A stretch of 64,000 bases of DNA from Ariolimax columbianus (lineage: Eukaryota; Mollusca; Gastropoda; Stylommatophora; Arionidae), in assembly GCA_036924085.1 (NCBI GenBank), contig JAVGWX010000005.1:91643764-91707763 (forward strand), given 5' to 3'. The first letter of the stretch is position 1. Each line of letters opens with the position of its first letter. The position numbers were made by a program, and so were the translations under genes. The notes beneath the pieces were generated by a model. The model was not told the origin of the DNA, did not search any database, and was given only the letters and a program-made list of their open reading frames with translations. Positions 1 through 12,079 of this stretch are shown here, in pieces.

Positions 1-3000
1 ATAGTAAGAGCAAGCTGTAGCTACAATACTTCAATATGTAACAGAGAATAAGAGCAAGCTGTAGCTACAATACTTCAATATGTCACAGATAGTAAGAGCA
101 AGCTGTAGCTACAATACTTCAAAATGTCACAGATAGTAAGAGCAAGCTGTAGCTACAATACTTCAATATGTCACAGATAGTAAGAGCAAGCTGTAGCTAC
201 AATACTTCAATATGTCACAGATAGTAAGAGCAAGCTGTAGCTACAATACTTCAATATGTCACAGATAGTAAGAGCAAGCTGTAGCTACAATACTTCAATA
301 TGTCACAGATAATAAGAGCAAGCTGTAGCTACAATACTCCATCTTTGACACAGATAATAAGAGCTAGCTGTAGCTACAATACTCCATCTTTGACACGGAT
401 AAGAGAAAGCTGTAGCTACAATGCTCCATCTTTGACACAGATAATAAGAGCAAGCTGTAGCTACAATACTCCATCTTTGACACAGATAATAAGAGCAAGC
501 TGTAGCTGCAATACTCCGTCTTTGACACATAAAAGAGAAAGCTGTAGCTACAATACTCCATCTTTGACACGGATAAGAGAAAGCTGTAGCTACAATACTC
601 CATCTTTGACACAGATAATAAGAGAAAGCTGTAGCTACAATACTCCATCTTTGACACGGATAAGAGAAAGCTGTAGCTACAATACTCCATCTTTGACACG
701 GATAAGAGAAAGCTGTAGCTACAATACTCCATCTTTGACACAGATAATAAGAGCAAGCGGTAGCTACGATACTCCATCTTTGACACAGATAATAAGAGCA
801 AGCTGTAGCTACAATACTCCATCTTTGACACAGATAATAAGAGCAAGCTGTAGCTACAATACTCCATCTTTTGACACAAATAATAAGAGCAAGCTGTAGC
901 TACAATACTCCATCTTTGACACAGATAATAAGAGCAAGCTGTAGCTACAATACTCCATCTTTGATACAGATAATAAGAGCACGCTGTAGCTACAATACTC
1001 CATCTTTGACACGGATAAGAGAAAGCTGTAGCTACAATGCTCCATCTTTGACACAGATAATAAGAGCAAGCTGTAACTACAATACTCCATCTTTGACACA
1101 GATAATAAGAGCAAGCTGTAGCTACAATACTCCATCTTTGACACAGATAATAAGAGCAAGCTGTAGCTGCAATACTCCATCTTTGACACAGATAAGAGAA
1201 AGCTGTAGCTACAATACTCCATCTTTGACACGGATAAGAGAAAGCTGTAGCTACAATACTCCATCTTTGACACGGATAAGAGAAAGCTGTAGCTACAATA
1301 CTCCATCTTTGACACGGATAAGAGAAAGCTGTAGCTACAATACTCCATCTTTGACACAGATAATAAGAGCAAGCGGTAGCTACGATATTCCATCTTTGAC
1401 ACAGATAATAAGAGCAAGCTGTAGCTGCAATACTCCATCTTTGACACAGATAAGAGAAAGCTGTTGCTACAATACTCCATCTTTGACACGGATATGAGAA
1501 AGCTGTAGCTACAATACTCCATCTTTGACACGGATAAGAGAAAGCTGTAGCTACAATACTCCATCTTTGACACAGATATGAGAAAGCTGTAGCTACAATA
1601 CTCCATCTTTGACACGGATAAGAGAAAGCTGTAGCTACAATACTCCATCTTTGACACATATAATAAGAGCAAGCGGTAGCTACGATACTCCATCTTTGAC
1701 ACAGATAATAAGAGCAAGCTGTAGCTACAATGCTCCATCTTTGACACAGATAATAAGAGCAAGCTGTAGCTACAATACTCCATCTTTGACACATATAATA
1801 AGAGCAAGCTGTAGCTACAATACTCCTTCTTTGACACAGATAATAAGAGCAAGCTGTAGCGGCAATACTCCATCTTTGACACAGATAAGAGAAAGCTGTA
1901 GCTACAATACTCCATCTTTGACACGGATAAGAGAAAGCTGTAGCTACAATACTCCATCTTTGACACGGATAAGAGAAAGCTGTAGCTACAATACTCCATC
2001 TTTGACACGGATAAGAGAAAGCTGTAGCTACAATACTCCATCTTTTACACGGATAAGAGAAAGCTGTAGCTACAATACTCCATCTTTGACACAGATAATA
2101 AGAGCAAGCTGTAGCTACAATACTCCATCTTTGACACGGACAAGAGAAAGCTGTAGCTACAATGCTCCATCTTTGACACAGATAATAAGAGCAAGCTGTA
2201 GCTACAATACTCCATCTTTGACACAGATAATAAGAGCAAGCTGTAGCTGCAATACTCAATCTTTGACACAGATAAGAGAAAGCTGTAGCTACAATACTCC
2301 ATCTTTGACACGGATAAGAGAAAGCTGTAGCTACAATACTCCATCTTTGACACGGATAAGAGAAAGCTGTAGCTACAATACTCCATCTTTGACACGGATA
2401 AGAGAAAGCTGTAGCTACAATACTCCATCTTTGACACGGATAAGAGAAAGCTGTAGCTACAATACTCCATCTTTGACACAGTTAATAAGAGCAAGCGGTA
2501 GCTACAATACTCCATCTTTGACACGGATAAGAGAAAGCTGTAGCTACAATACTCCATCTTTGACACGGATAAGAGAAAGCTGTAGCTACAATGCTCCATC
2601 TTTGACACAGATAAAAAGAGCAAGCTGTAGCTACAATACTCCATCTTTGAAACAGATAATAAGAGCAAGCTGTAGCTGCAATACTCCATCTTTGACACAG
2701 ATAAGAGAAAGCTGTAGCTACAATACTCCATCTTTGACACGGATAAGAGAAAGCTGTAGCTACAATACTCCATCTTTGACACGGATAAGAGAAAGCTGTA
2801 GCTACAATACTCCATCTTTGACACGGATAAGAGAAAGCTGTAGCTACAATACTCCATCTTTGACACAGATAATAAGAGCAAGCGGTAGCTACAATACTCC
2901 ATCTTTGACACGGATAAGAGAAAGCTGTAGCTACAATACTCCATCTTTGAAACGGATAAGAGAAAGCTGTAGCTACAATACTCCATCTTTGACACGGATA

Positions 3001-3735
3001 AGAGAAAGCTGTAGCTACAATACTCCATCTTTGACACGGGTAAGAGAAAGCTGTAGCTACAATACTCTATCTTGGACACAGATAATAAGAGCAAGCTATA
3101 GCTACAATACTCCATCTTTGACACAGATAATAAGAGCAAGCTGTAGCTACAATACTCCATCTTTGACACAGATAATAAGAGCAAGCTGTAGCTACAATAC
3201 TCCATCTTTGACACAGATAATAAGAGCAAGCTGTAGCTACAATACTTTATCTTTGACACAGATAATAAGAGCAAGCTGTAGCTACAATACTCCAGCTTTG
3301 ACACGGATAAGAGCAAGCTGTAGCTACAATACTCCAGCTTTGACACGGATAAGAGCACGCTGTAGCTACAATACTCCATCTTTGACACGGATAAGAGAAA
3401 GCTGTAGCTACAATACTCCATCTTTGACACGGATAAGAGCAAGCTGTAGCTACAATACTCCAGCTTTTTTACAGATAAGAGAAAGCTGTAGCTACAATAC
3501 TCCAGCTTTGACACAGATAATAAGAGCAAGCTGTAGCTACAATATTCCAGCTTTGACATAGATAATAACAGCAAGCTGTAGCAACAATACTCCATCTGTA
3601 ATATAGGTAATAAGAGAAAGTTGTAGAAACATTACTCTCTATTTTACACATGTAATAAGAGAAAGCTGTAACAAAAGTACCCTATATGACACAGGCAATA
3701 AGAGACACGTTGTAACTACGAAGCCTTCCAGATAT
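1..3735. repeat. Satellite array of mixed 42/45-bp monomers (44-bp variant at left end)
   Basis: About 80 tandem monomers. From about 300 on, two types alternate: 45 bp (containing gataataagagcaagc) and 42 bp (containing ggataagagaaagc), otherwise identical. The first 300 bases are a 44-bp variant with tacttcaatatgtcac. Each monomer carries the perfect 10-bp palindrome TGTAGCTACA. Marked variants (ctgcaatac, gcaagcggtagctacgat) recur at irregular spacing, which points to a loose higher-order structure. The array decays between 3540 and 3735 and continues off the left edge. Since 42 and 45 are multiples of 3, both strands give long open frames by arithmetic; I see no sign that these are genes. 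Confidence 0.97.
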
Positions 3736-3741
3736 CTTACA

Positions 3742-4180
3742 TGATGATTATCAACGACGTCAGTCCGGCACATCGTATGCGAGAAAGCCAACAATATTCT
3801 GTACGCATCCTGATCTTTTGCAACGCTACTAATGTAGGCCTAGGTCTTTGGTCAATTCATCTCGCCATCGAATAGGTGGGCGACCCTGTGGACGTGTACA
3901 GACAATTGACCACCAAAACGTTGTTCTATGTGTCCGTCTGTTGTCAGCTATGTTTACCACGTGTCTAGCTCAACGATGTTCACGTGATATCGCTGCTTCC
4001 ACAACTTGCTGAAACAAAGTTTGTTGTCGAATTTCTTCGGTTTGGATCTTATCTCGAATCGAAATATTTAGTACGCGCCGTTCCACTGCTTTCTTAGTGA
4101 CTCTCAGGCTTTCATCATCTCTTTTGCCCAAGTTCCACACTTCGCATCCGTAAATCATTGCTAGTGTGACCATGGCATTT
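3742..4180 (-). pseudogene. RTE-like LINE, 3'-terminal fragment of the reverse transcriptase ORF
   Basis: Read on the minus strand from 4173, the translation gives the RT C-terminal block (YGCEVWNLGKRDDESLRV, then KKAVERRVLNISIRDKIQ), which is typical of LINE RTs of the YGCETWTL type. After a break it continues with GRPPIRWRDELTK, the usual distal motif. The sequence ends at a degraded ATCATC-like tail near 3742. The copy is 5'-truncated near 4180 and has stop codons, so it is dead. Clade assignment to RTE-like is by motif recognition only. Confidence 0.75.
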
Positions 4181-4449
4181 GAAAGTGTGTGCTCTTTCCG
4201 TTGTGTCTATCATATCGTGGAGTATATGGCTTAACGGAGTTAAAGGAAAACCCAGCTATTTTTTGTCGTCTAGAGACTTCATGTTGTTGTATGTTTTCTA
4301 TATCCTTTCATGTTTCTACTATGTATCTTCCTTTATCTTTTCATATTTCTCTTCTAACTTTTCTTGCGCAGTTTTTATATGCTGTGTTGGTCCCCTTACT
4401 TCCCATTTGTTTTAATTGTTGCCTTTCTGCAATAAGTTTCTGTACAAGG

Positions 4450-6125
4450 GAATTCCGTCCGGTTCCACATGTCATAAATGACAAAGAGGATAACACATTA
4501 ACAAAAACCAAAGACATACTGAATAGATGGAGAGAGTACTGCAGAGCCATGTATGGAGATAGCACAAAGCGCTCAGTTACAATCCTACCAAAGGATGAGA
4601 AAGAACCCGAACCAACATTGGAAGAAGTACGCTCTGCAATTAAAAGTCTGAAAAAGGGAAAGTCCCCAGGATGCGATGCAATCCCAGCAGAGCTAATACA
4701 AGCAGGAGGAGAGGCATGTGCTCGAGTCTATCACAAGCTGTGTAAACAGATATGGCACAGTGCAGAGTGGCCAGAAGCATGGAAGAAATCAATTTATATT
4801 CCCCTCCCCAGAAAGGCAACCTGAAGCTGTGCACGAACTACCGAACTATCGCACTGATCAGCCATGCTAGCAAGATACTCTTGCGAATCCTATTAAGAAC
4901 GATAGAGAAAAGTTTTGAATCTAAATTTCCAGTAGTCCAGGCAGGTTTTAGGAAAGACAGAGGGACCCGGGACCACATAATCAATTTAAGGAATATCTAT
5001 GAAAAATGTTTTAATGTAGACCTGTACACATGTTTCATTGATTACACTAAGGCATTCGACATTGTAAAACATCAAAATATGTAGAGAATCATGAAGGAAA
5101 TGTGGCTTCCTTTGCATATAGTCCATCTCATTGAAACATTATACCAAGATCAACAAGCCGTTGTCCGAGTATCTGGGCAAACATCAGATTGGTTTGCAGT
5201 ACAAAAGGGAGTCCGACAGGGATGTATCCTCTCACCTTATCTGTACAACTTATATGCGGAATTTATAATGAGAAATGTACGAGAAGATGAGAACATTGAA
5301 AGTTTCGACCCATTTACGATTGGGGGTTACGAGATTCCAGAGTTACGATACGCAGATGACACAGTGATACTATCAAGAAGTGCGGAAGGGCTAGAGCAGC
5401 TACTTTCAGCCATTAATGGACATAGTAAAGATCAAAATCTGTTCATAAACATAAACAAAACAAAGATAATGACCACCGATAAAACACAATGTCAGCATAA
5501 ATTTACAGTGGGTGGTGAGGAAATTGATCAGGTTACACATTTTAAATTTCTGGGCTCCAGAATTGACAAAAATGGTGACTGCTCGAAAGAAATCAGAAGA
5601 AGACTAGCTATGGCAATGCAGAGACTGAACAGCCTGAAGAAATTATGGCAGGGCACCAACAAAACGATAAAAGTAAAAGTCTTGAGAGCCTGTGTTTTTC
5701 CTGTGGCAGCTTATGGATGTGAAGCATGGACGATTACTAAAACTTCTAGATAAAGAATCGAATCCTTCGAGTCAAAATGTTACAGAAAGATCCTCAGAAT
5801 ACCCTGGACAGAGAAAAGAACAAATGTAGACATTCGGCAAGAGTTGAGCATAGAGGAGAACTGGTTTATCAATTCCATTTTTGGCTAGAAAATGCAAATA
5901 CTTTGGTCACATCAAGAGACACAACGGTCTGGAGAGAACGGTGATGGAAGGTGTGGTGTGAGGCAAAAAAGGAAGGGGTAGACCAAGAAGACGATGGCAC
6001 CAAGATATCCAGAAGTGCCTGAGTATGACAGTGGCGGAAGCTGGTGTTTCGGCAAGGGAACGAGTTTCTTTCAGACAGACTGTGATGGGAGCGACGTTCT
6101 ACAAAGGACATGCTACATGATGAAA
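4450..6125 (+). pseudogene. LINE reverse transcriptase ORF remnant (RTE-like), 5'-truncated
   Basis: Several open pieces join into one RT. N-terminal block: LEEVRSAIKSLKKGKSPGCD at about 4619. Middle: NYRTIALISHASKILLRIL and FIDYTKAFDIV (motif A) to 5084. Then GVRQGCILSPYLYNLYAEF, the catalytic YADD box in ELRYADDTVIL near 5345, and YGCEAWTIT near 5713. The distal part (KYFGHIKRHNGLERTVMEG, then GRGRPRRRW) runs to about 6125. Frame changes or stops occur near 4823, 5084 and 5753. The endonuclease is absent, as expected for 5' truncation. The protein would have reverse-transcribed LINE RNA at a nicked chromosomal target. Confidence 0.88.
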
Positions 6126-7760
6126 GAGATTTCTTGGTCGTCTTTGTGGTCGGCATTTATCTCTTGGCTTAGGTAGAAATATGAGTTGACATTTTCGACG
6201 GTTTCCTCTTCTAGCTTAATGTCCTGCTTTGGGCAGTAAGAGTTTCTGAGGTATTGTATTTCACATTTGTTTATATTCAGACCAACAGCTCTATTGACCT
6301 TATTTATTTTTTTCAAGGATTAATGGGCTTCCTCGATTGTATGATTGATGAGCACGATGTCATATTGCAAATCCTAAATGGGTGAGCCACTCTCCATCTA
6401 TTTTTACTCCTCTGTTAAAATCTCTTTGAAAGCAGCTGTAAATAGCTTCGGGAAGATGGTGTCGCCCTGTCTAACTCCTCTTGCTTGTCAGAACATAAAC
6501 TGGACGGCAGTATAGCGTGATGGCTGTATTGCAGTCCTTATTAGTTTCCTCAATCAGTCTTATATATTTTTCAGATGCCCTGATTTCTGAGAAGATTTAA
6601 CACAGCATTGATCTCGTTACTGTCAAAGGGTTTCTCGTAATCGATAAATACAAGACAAACGGGTATGCGCAGTTCGCGTGCTCTCTCCATCAGTTGATTG
6701 ATCGTGAGTAGCTGGTCAATGGTGGATAACCTTTTTTCTGATTCCGGCGTGTTCTCGAGGTTGATGTTGTCTGTCGATGCTGTTGACAATGACTCTAGTG
6801 AATACCGTGCACATTATCGTAACAAGCAAGTTGGACGGTAGTTTCCAAGATGTTCAGTATCTCCTATTTTGTGGATGAGAACAATTTGTGATGATTTCTA
6901 GTCAAGAATTTGTACCGAATTGAGACATTTATTTAACAGCTTTGATAGATGAGCTGCTAGATGTCCTCTCTCTGCTAGAGGTTCCCTCTCTGCCAGAGGT
7001 CCTCTCTCTGCTAGAGGTTTTCTCTCTGGTAGAGGTATTCTCTCTGGTAGAGGTTCTCTCTCTGCTAGAGGTCCTCTCTCTGCTAGAGGTCCTCTCTCTG
7101 CTAGAGGTCCTCTTCTGCTAGAAATCCTCTCTCTGCTAGATGTCCTTTCTCTGCTAGAGGTCCTCTCTCTGCTAGACGTCCTCTCTAGAGGTTCTCTCTC
7201 TCTGCTAGAGATCCTCTCTCTACTAGAGATCCTCTCTCTGCCTTAAGAACGTCTAAGGTGATTCCATCTGATCCCGGAGTAGTACAGGTTTCGACTGTTC
7301 AGTAGTGTGTAGGATTCGTCATGTTTGACTGGTTCAATGGGATCTCTCTCTGTTACCATAAACATTTTTGTGATGTTAGCCTATGAGGAAAAAAGGTAAG
7401 TGTGGTGTAATACTATCTGCACTCTGCTTCGATGATTCATATAACTTCTATGGTGGTATTGTCGTTCCTTTTAAGTGCTTTACGATGATCTCTTTTCTGC
7501 TGCATAGTTTTCCGACACTTAATGAGGCTGATCCTGGTTTCAACCGCTTTTATTAGTAGCTGCGTTTGATGCTGCTCAAAGTCGCTCGTGAGCTGGAGAC
7601 GGAATTTGTAATTTAGTTCGCATAGTACGATTTTGTCGATCACCCTCAGACCTTTAGTTGTCTTCGCATGTCTTGCAGTTTTCTTGTTTGTTTTGTAATA
7701 CGTGTGCACCTTTTTGATTTAGGAACATTGGCTATTCGAGTTCAAGTCTAGCGTATACAC
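6126..7760 (-). pseudogene. Degenerate RTE-like LINE on the minus strand, split by a minisatellite
   Basis: Reading down the minus strand: a linker block (IKCRKTMQQKRDHRKALKR) at 7437-7709, then a block resembling GSDGITLDVLKA just above 7245, then a minisatellite (6953-7245). RT sequence resumes with LSKLLNKCL and TIDQLLTINQLMERARELRI, and motif A CLVFIDYEKPFDS at 6571-6789. The distal part GLNINKCEIQY is at 6113-6316. Multiple stops and frame changes make it inactive. It lies tail-to-tail against the LINE ending at 6125. Confidence 0.75.
6953..7245. repeat. 18-bp minisatellite inside a LINE RT reading frame
   Basis: About 16 imperfect copies of cctctctctgctagaggt. On the minus strand, in the LINE reading frame, the unit is six codons (like RTSSRE). 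It sits between recognisable RT blocks on both sides, so it appears to have expanded in place. Confidence 0.9.
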
Positions 7761-7779
7761 TATATTTACCTGCTTATAA

Positions 7780-7985
7780 AAAGATATTCTTGGTTACTTC
7801 AATGCCAGAACTTGCCTCAAGCAAATAAGCGAAAACTACCTGGGAAATTTCTCCGATGACTACAGAAATAATCTAGTAGAACGTCTAACTATCTTCGCAG
7901 AAATCCATAAATTATTCGTGATGAACACTTTATTCAATATGCACTATGGGAAAAGATGGTGTAGTACTCACATGATAAATGTCTA
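7780..7985 (+). pseudogene. LINE endonuclease fragment
   Basis: One open stretch reads ILGYFNARTCLKQISENYLG and then RLTIFAEIHKLFVMNTLF. This matches the C-terminal part of the APE-type endonuclease of RTE-like LINEs (family form: ILGDFNA... and FAEQHKLFI.NT.F). The catalytic Asp of GDFNA is Tyr here. It lies head-to-tail with, but on the opposite strand from, the LINE at 6126-7760, so it is a separate insertion. Confidence 0.7.
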
Positions 7986-8117
7986 CTTAGGTAGAAACGT
8001 CTGTACAAGTCAGTGCTCACATGATAAATGTCTACTTAGGTAGAAACGTCTGTACAAGTCAGTGCTCACATGATAAATGTCTACTTATGTAGAAACGTCT
8101 GTACAAGTCAGTTGTTG
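7970..8117. repeat. Three tandem copies of a 49-bp unit
   Basis: The unit cacatgataaatgtctac... ending gtcagtgct occurs at about 7970, 8019 and 8068, almost unchanged. It starts inside the LINE endonuclease fragment and ends about 70 bp before the splice acceptor of the giant host exon. Confidence 0.9.
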
Positions 8118-8189
8118 TTCGCATGAAAAATGTATATTCACCTTACTAATTTTCTCAGCAAATTCTCTAAATATTTCTCCTTCTAACAG

Positions 8190-11100
8190 AAAACATGCCG
8201 TCTGTGACCAGAGTAGAGCCACTTCCTGTGTGCCAGCACTTGCCAGACCAGAATCTCGGCAGCAGTAGCTATGTAACTTTTAGGCACAGTCGAAGTTGGA
8301 AGATGGCAATGTCTGCTTTGACTTATCTTCAATATCTCTTTGGGTCAGTACATTCAAACAAACAGGACAACGCGATCAATGTCCCAAAATCTGATACCGA
8401 AACTTCTATTGCGACATTTAGTCGCAACTGTATTCGTGAGAAGATAGCCAGTGTTTCCTCTGGGAACATTGGATCAACTCCACCAATGAGTGAGATCGGT
8501 GCACTGGAGAACACATCCACAATTAACATAACCCTTGCCAGTCAATCATTATCAAATGCGGACTTTAAAAGTCCTCAGTCGTCAAATGAAGGTTTTCAAA
8601 ATGGTATATCCCCATTAGAAGTACTCGAACCTCCGTCTGGGTTATCGAGGTTCCAAATGGCTAACAATGTTACTGCAGTAACGGACTATGTTGAAGCAGA
8701 ATTATCCGTAACTAAATTCGAGCGGAAATTCAATTCAGAAAGAAGTAGTTCGCTTATTTCGACTTCAGTAACAAGAAACGTTATTTGTCTGCAACCATCA
8801 CTTGTCAGTGGAAGCTCGCTGAGTTCTCGTGACAATTGCCAGCAACAATCGGTAATTGGCGGGCTGGAGAGGGACAAAGTTTATGCAATCGACCTTGAAG
8901 AGTTCCAGAATACGCAGAGCAATAACGAAGCATCGTTGAAAGTGCCCGAACAGACAAACAGCAGATGCAATGATTCTCGAGGAGAGCGAATGATATGCTG
9001 GAATGAAGAAAACTTACCTAGCTTGATAAAAGGGCTGGGTATGCAGCACATAATGACATGTGACATGAGCAGTGAGACGTGCACCAATCATACAGCAGCA
9101 TGCTACATGTGCAATAGAACGTCCACGAATCACAAAGTTTCATGCTGCACGTGCAAAGAACCAACCACGAATCAAAACGAACAGAATGCCGTATGCTCAG
9201 ATTCTAGTTCGAATGACACAACCTCTGTTGCCGAGCACAAGTGGCGTAGCATGAACCGCGATGAGCTATGTGGTGTATGCAGGCAGCCATATTTAAATCA
9301 CAGAGAACTGGTCCTCATTAGTCCAGGACTGTATCGAGTACAGAATAAAAGTAGAAAATCAAGGTTCAGATCCAAAATGAGCCACACAGGCCACAAAACG
9401 ACGTATCGTAAACAAGACATCTGGAAAAAACCAGGAATAAGCTACCGCTATGCGCCCCATACATCCGCCGCGTCAGTTGGACATCCAGAATGTTACCAGG
9501 TATCTCAGGGTCTCGACAGTGAAGCGTCCAACGGATCAAGTGTTGAGAGAGAAACGTTCTCTGGGCGAATACGATCAAAATTATATGAGCTGCTAATGAG
9601 AATAAAAGCAAACACGGACCAGACAGATTCAGCAAGCCTTATTTCTGGGGACGATACAAAGATGGATTTTCAATACCCTGGAATTACAAGAAACCTGAAC
9701 ATTACGTCTGAAGTAAGCTCCTCCAAGAATGTGTCTGTTGGTGGTTCTACGAAAAACACAAAAGCGGCTGGTGGCTCAGTTGTAAAAAGTGTCATAACAT
9801 CACCATTAGAGGAGGCGGGAAAGGTAGGTTTTGGTGGGTTAAGACAACAGTCGCAAGAAAACGAGCCACTGGAGAAGAGTTCTGAGAGTATTGAAGAGTT
9901 TTATCGGCATAGTGTCTTTCTGACCCCCAGACAAGGTTATATAACTAATAGAAGGAAGAAAAAAGAGAATATTGATGAAAGAAAAGTAAAGGGCGTGGAA
10001 AGGTTTATGAAACAAGTAAATGAAGATAAATTAAAGAATTTGAAGAGAATAGAGGAAGAGATCGATGAAATGTTGATTCAGCCGAAACATCTTCTAGAAA
10101 GAAAAATGAGTGAGGTTAATGGCACATCAGAAACACGAAAGAGTGAGAAGGGATGTAAGAAAGTAAGAGATGTAAACAGAATAGTAAGGCAACAGGTACC
10201 GGACGAGATGAATAGAAGCGATGGACAGAACGTGAAGAACACGATAAAAGTGGCCACGAAAGGAAAGAGTTCGGTAAATCATGAGGTTGATAACAGAGGT
10301 AGAGAGGGTATAGAGAATGATCTGAAAGAAGACACAAACAAGAATATACATGATAAATCAAAGTGTGTGAAAAATGTAACAGAAATTGCGAAAAATGAAA
10401 AAGCAGCAAGAGAAGCTGATGAAAAGAAGGATAAGGAAAAGAAAGACGATGAGGAAACGAATATTCGACCGAAATATAGACATGAGCATGTCAAGAAGTT
10501 TCACATACAATGTGTTGGGGAGGGAGATAAGGTCAAAATTGTGTACAAGGAACATGCTTCCAGCAGTCCTGTCGTAGATAACATCGACAAGAAACCCTTA
10601 GAGGGAAACAATAGCCCCTACATCTATGGTCTTACAGCACCTAGTGATGAGTTTGTTGAAGACAACGTATATAAGAAAATGGAATCAAAAGAGAATGAAG
10701 GAAATGAGACAAATGTCGAGGATACGTCCAGCTTAATTTTCACAGCACCTAGCAATACATTTGTTGAGGGAGATTTGAGAGAAGAATCAGAAGTGAACAA
10801 AACAGCGGAAACAGAATTTGTCCCTGCGTCTAGTGAAAGTCTTAACAAACCTAGCATGAATTATATGGAGGAAGATGGGAATAAGGAAAATTTACTACAA
10901 CAAAATATAGAAATGGAAAAAGTACAGATTGAAAACAAGAAATTAGATCAAAATGACGTAAAGGTATCAGTACAGAGCAACGAAAAGGACTCACTAATCA
11001 AAATTGTACCTAGTGAATTTCTTAGAACACCAGGCACTTTAATTATTAAGGGATACGAAGAGAAAGAAAATGAGTCAAAACAGATTATAGAAGAGGAGTC

Positions 11101-12079
11101 GGAAGTCGATGCCACACATAGTGAAACCTTTAACAACCGCAGACAGGAATTAGTTGAGGGCGACCTACAAAGTGAACGAGATATGAATTTGGACAAATAC
11201 AATATAGATAAAGAGGACTCTGTGTCCATGAAAGGTTTAAACATCGCCAGCGAGAAATATGGAGAAGAAAGTGTGATGGAGGATGCAGTGCCAAAAAAAG
11301 CTGAAAACGAGCAAGATTCCAAATTTGGGCGCAAGGGGAGTAACATTTTTTGCAAAAAGAGCTCCAGAATTGAGGAAGATAGAGAATGGCAAATCTTGAG
11401 AAATCTAGCACGAGAAAAGGGTTATTTAAAATCAGAAAAAGTTGGTACAGACGGAGATAAATATTCAACCAGAAGTCATTTGGCATGTCAGAATAAAATT
11501 CCGGAAAATGAAGACAAAGATAGACAAAATGTCCAGAAAAAGTTGTTAAAGCACGGACAGGAAACACAAATCAATGAATCACCCGTGACAATGTTAACCA
11601 ATGCTGTGTACATCACAAGCAAAAGCACAGAGAAACTGCGTGTTCTTTCAGAGGTGGACATGCCAGGTGTTTCAATTGATGCTTTGGAAATGGGAGAACT
11701 ATCAGAAGCTCCCCTAAGTCTGTACGAATCTGCTGATAGCATCACATGGAAGACATCGGATGCTTCATGGCCAACGAAGGAGGCCATAGATATTAATGAG
11801 TATCTGTACACTACGTTGAAAAACACGGCAAGGCCTGAAACAATTTTGTCTCCGTGTGCAAATAGCAAGTTACAAGCTAAGAACTGGACAACTGAAGAGC
11901 CCGTTGAAGGATTATGCAGCGTTCAGATGCCATCATCATCTGCAACTGAGAGCGAAGAGCTATCTCCTGAAAGAGAAGTGGATCTGAATAAACCACAAGC
12001 CCCATCCCAGAGAAGCCCAAGTTCTAAAGAGAGCTTTTTTCAGCAGATCTACAACAAAATGATTGAACCTGTTGGCATG
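8190..12079 (+). CDS. Giant host exon, probable first coding exon of a lysine/glutamate-rich protein (1295 codons)
   Basis: Not recognised as a named family. A good acceptor (tttctccttctaacag) precedes 8190, the first ATG is at 8195, and the donor ATG|gtaagtag follows 12079 in phase 0. No signal peptide or membrane segment is visible. Residues ~289-369 hold repeated Cys/His motifs (CYMC, CCTC, CGVC, each followed by x5-N-H/Q). Residues ~590-780 are very basic/acidic and look helical (RRKKKENIDERKVKG, then NLKRIEEEIDEML). Residues ~810-1010 repeat an APS-x2-FVE-type motif. Residues 1049-1071 (SNIFCKKSS...REWQILRNL) and 1279-1295 (ESFFQQIYNKMIEPVGM) resemble the two signatures of the exons at 38661 and 57752, which places them in the same gene. 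A 3.9-kb open frame among decayed repeats strongly suggests selection. If 8195 is the true start, a 5' UTR exon lies upstream. Confidence 0.85.

Noticed and set aside
300..3595. Long open frames (up to 650 codons) on both strands, resembling a repetitive secreted or silk-like protein
   Set aside because: They arise because 42 and 45 are multiples of 3 and the monomer lacks stops in several frames on both strands at once. There is no start context, splice signal or end structure.
10116..11868. Minus-strand ORFs opposite the giant exon
   Set aside because: Shadows of an AG-rich coding strand; no motifs, and the + strand frame is continuous with good splice borders.
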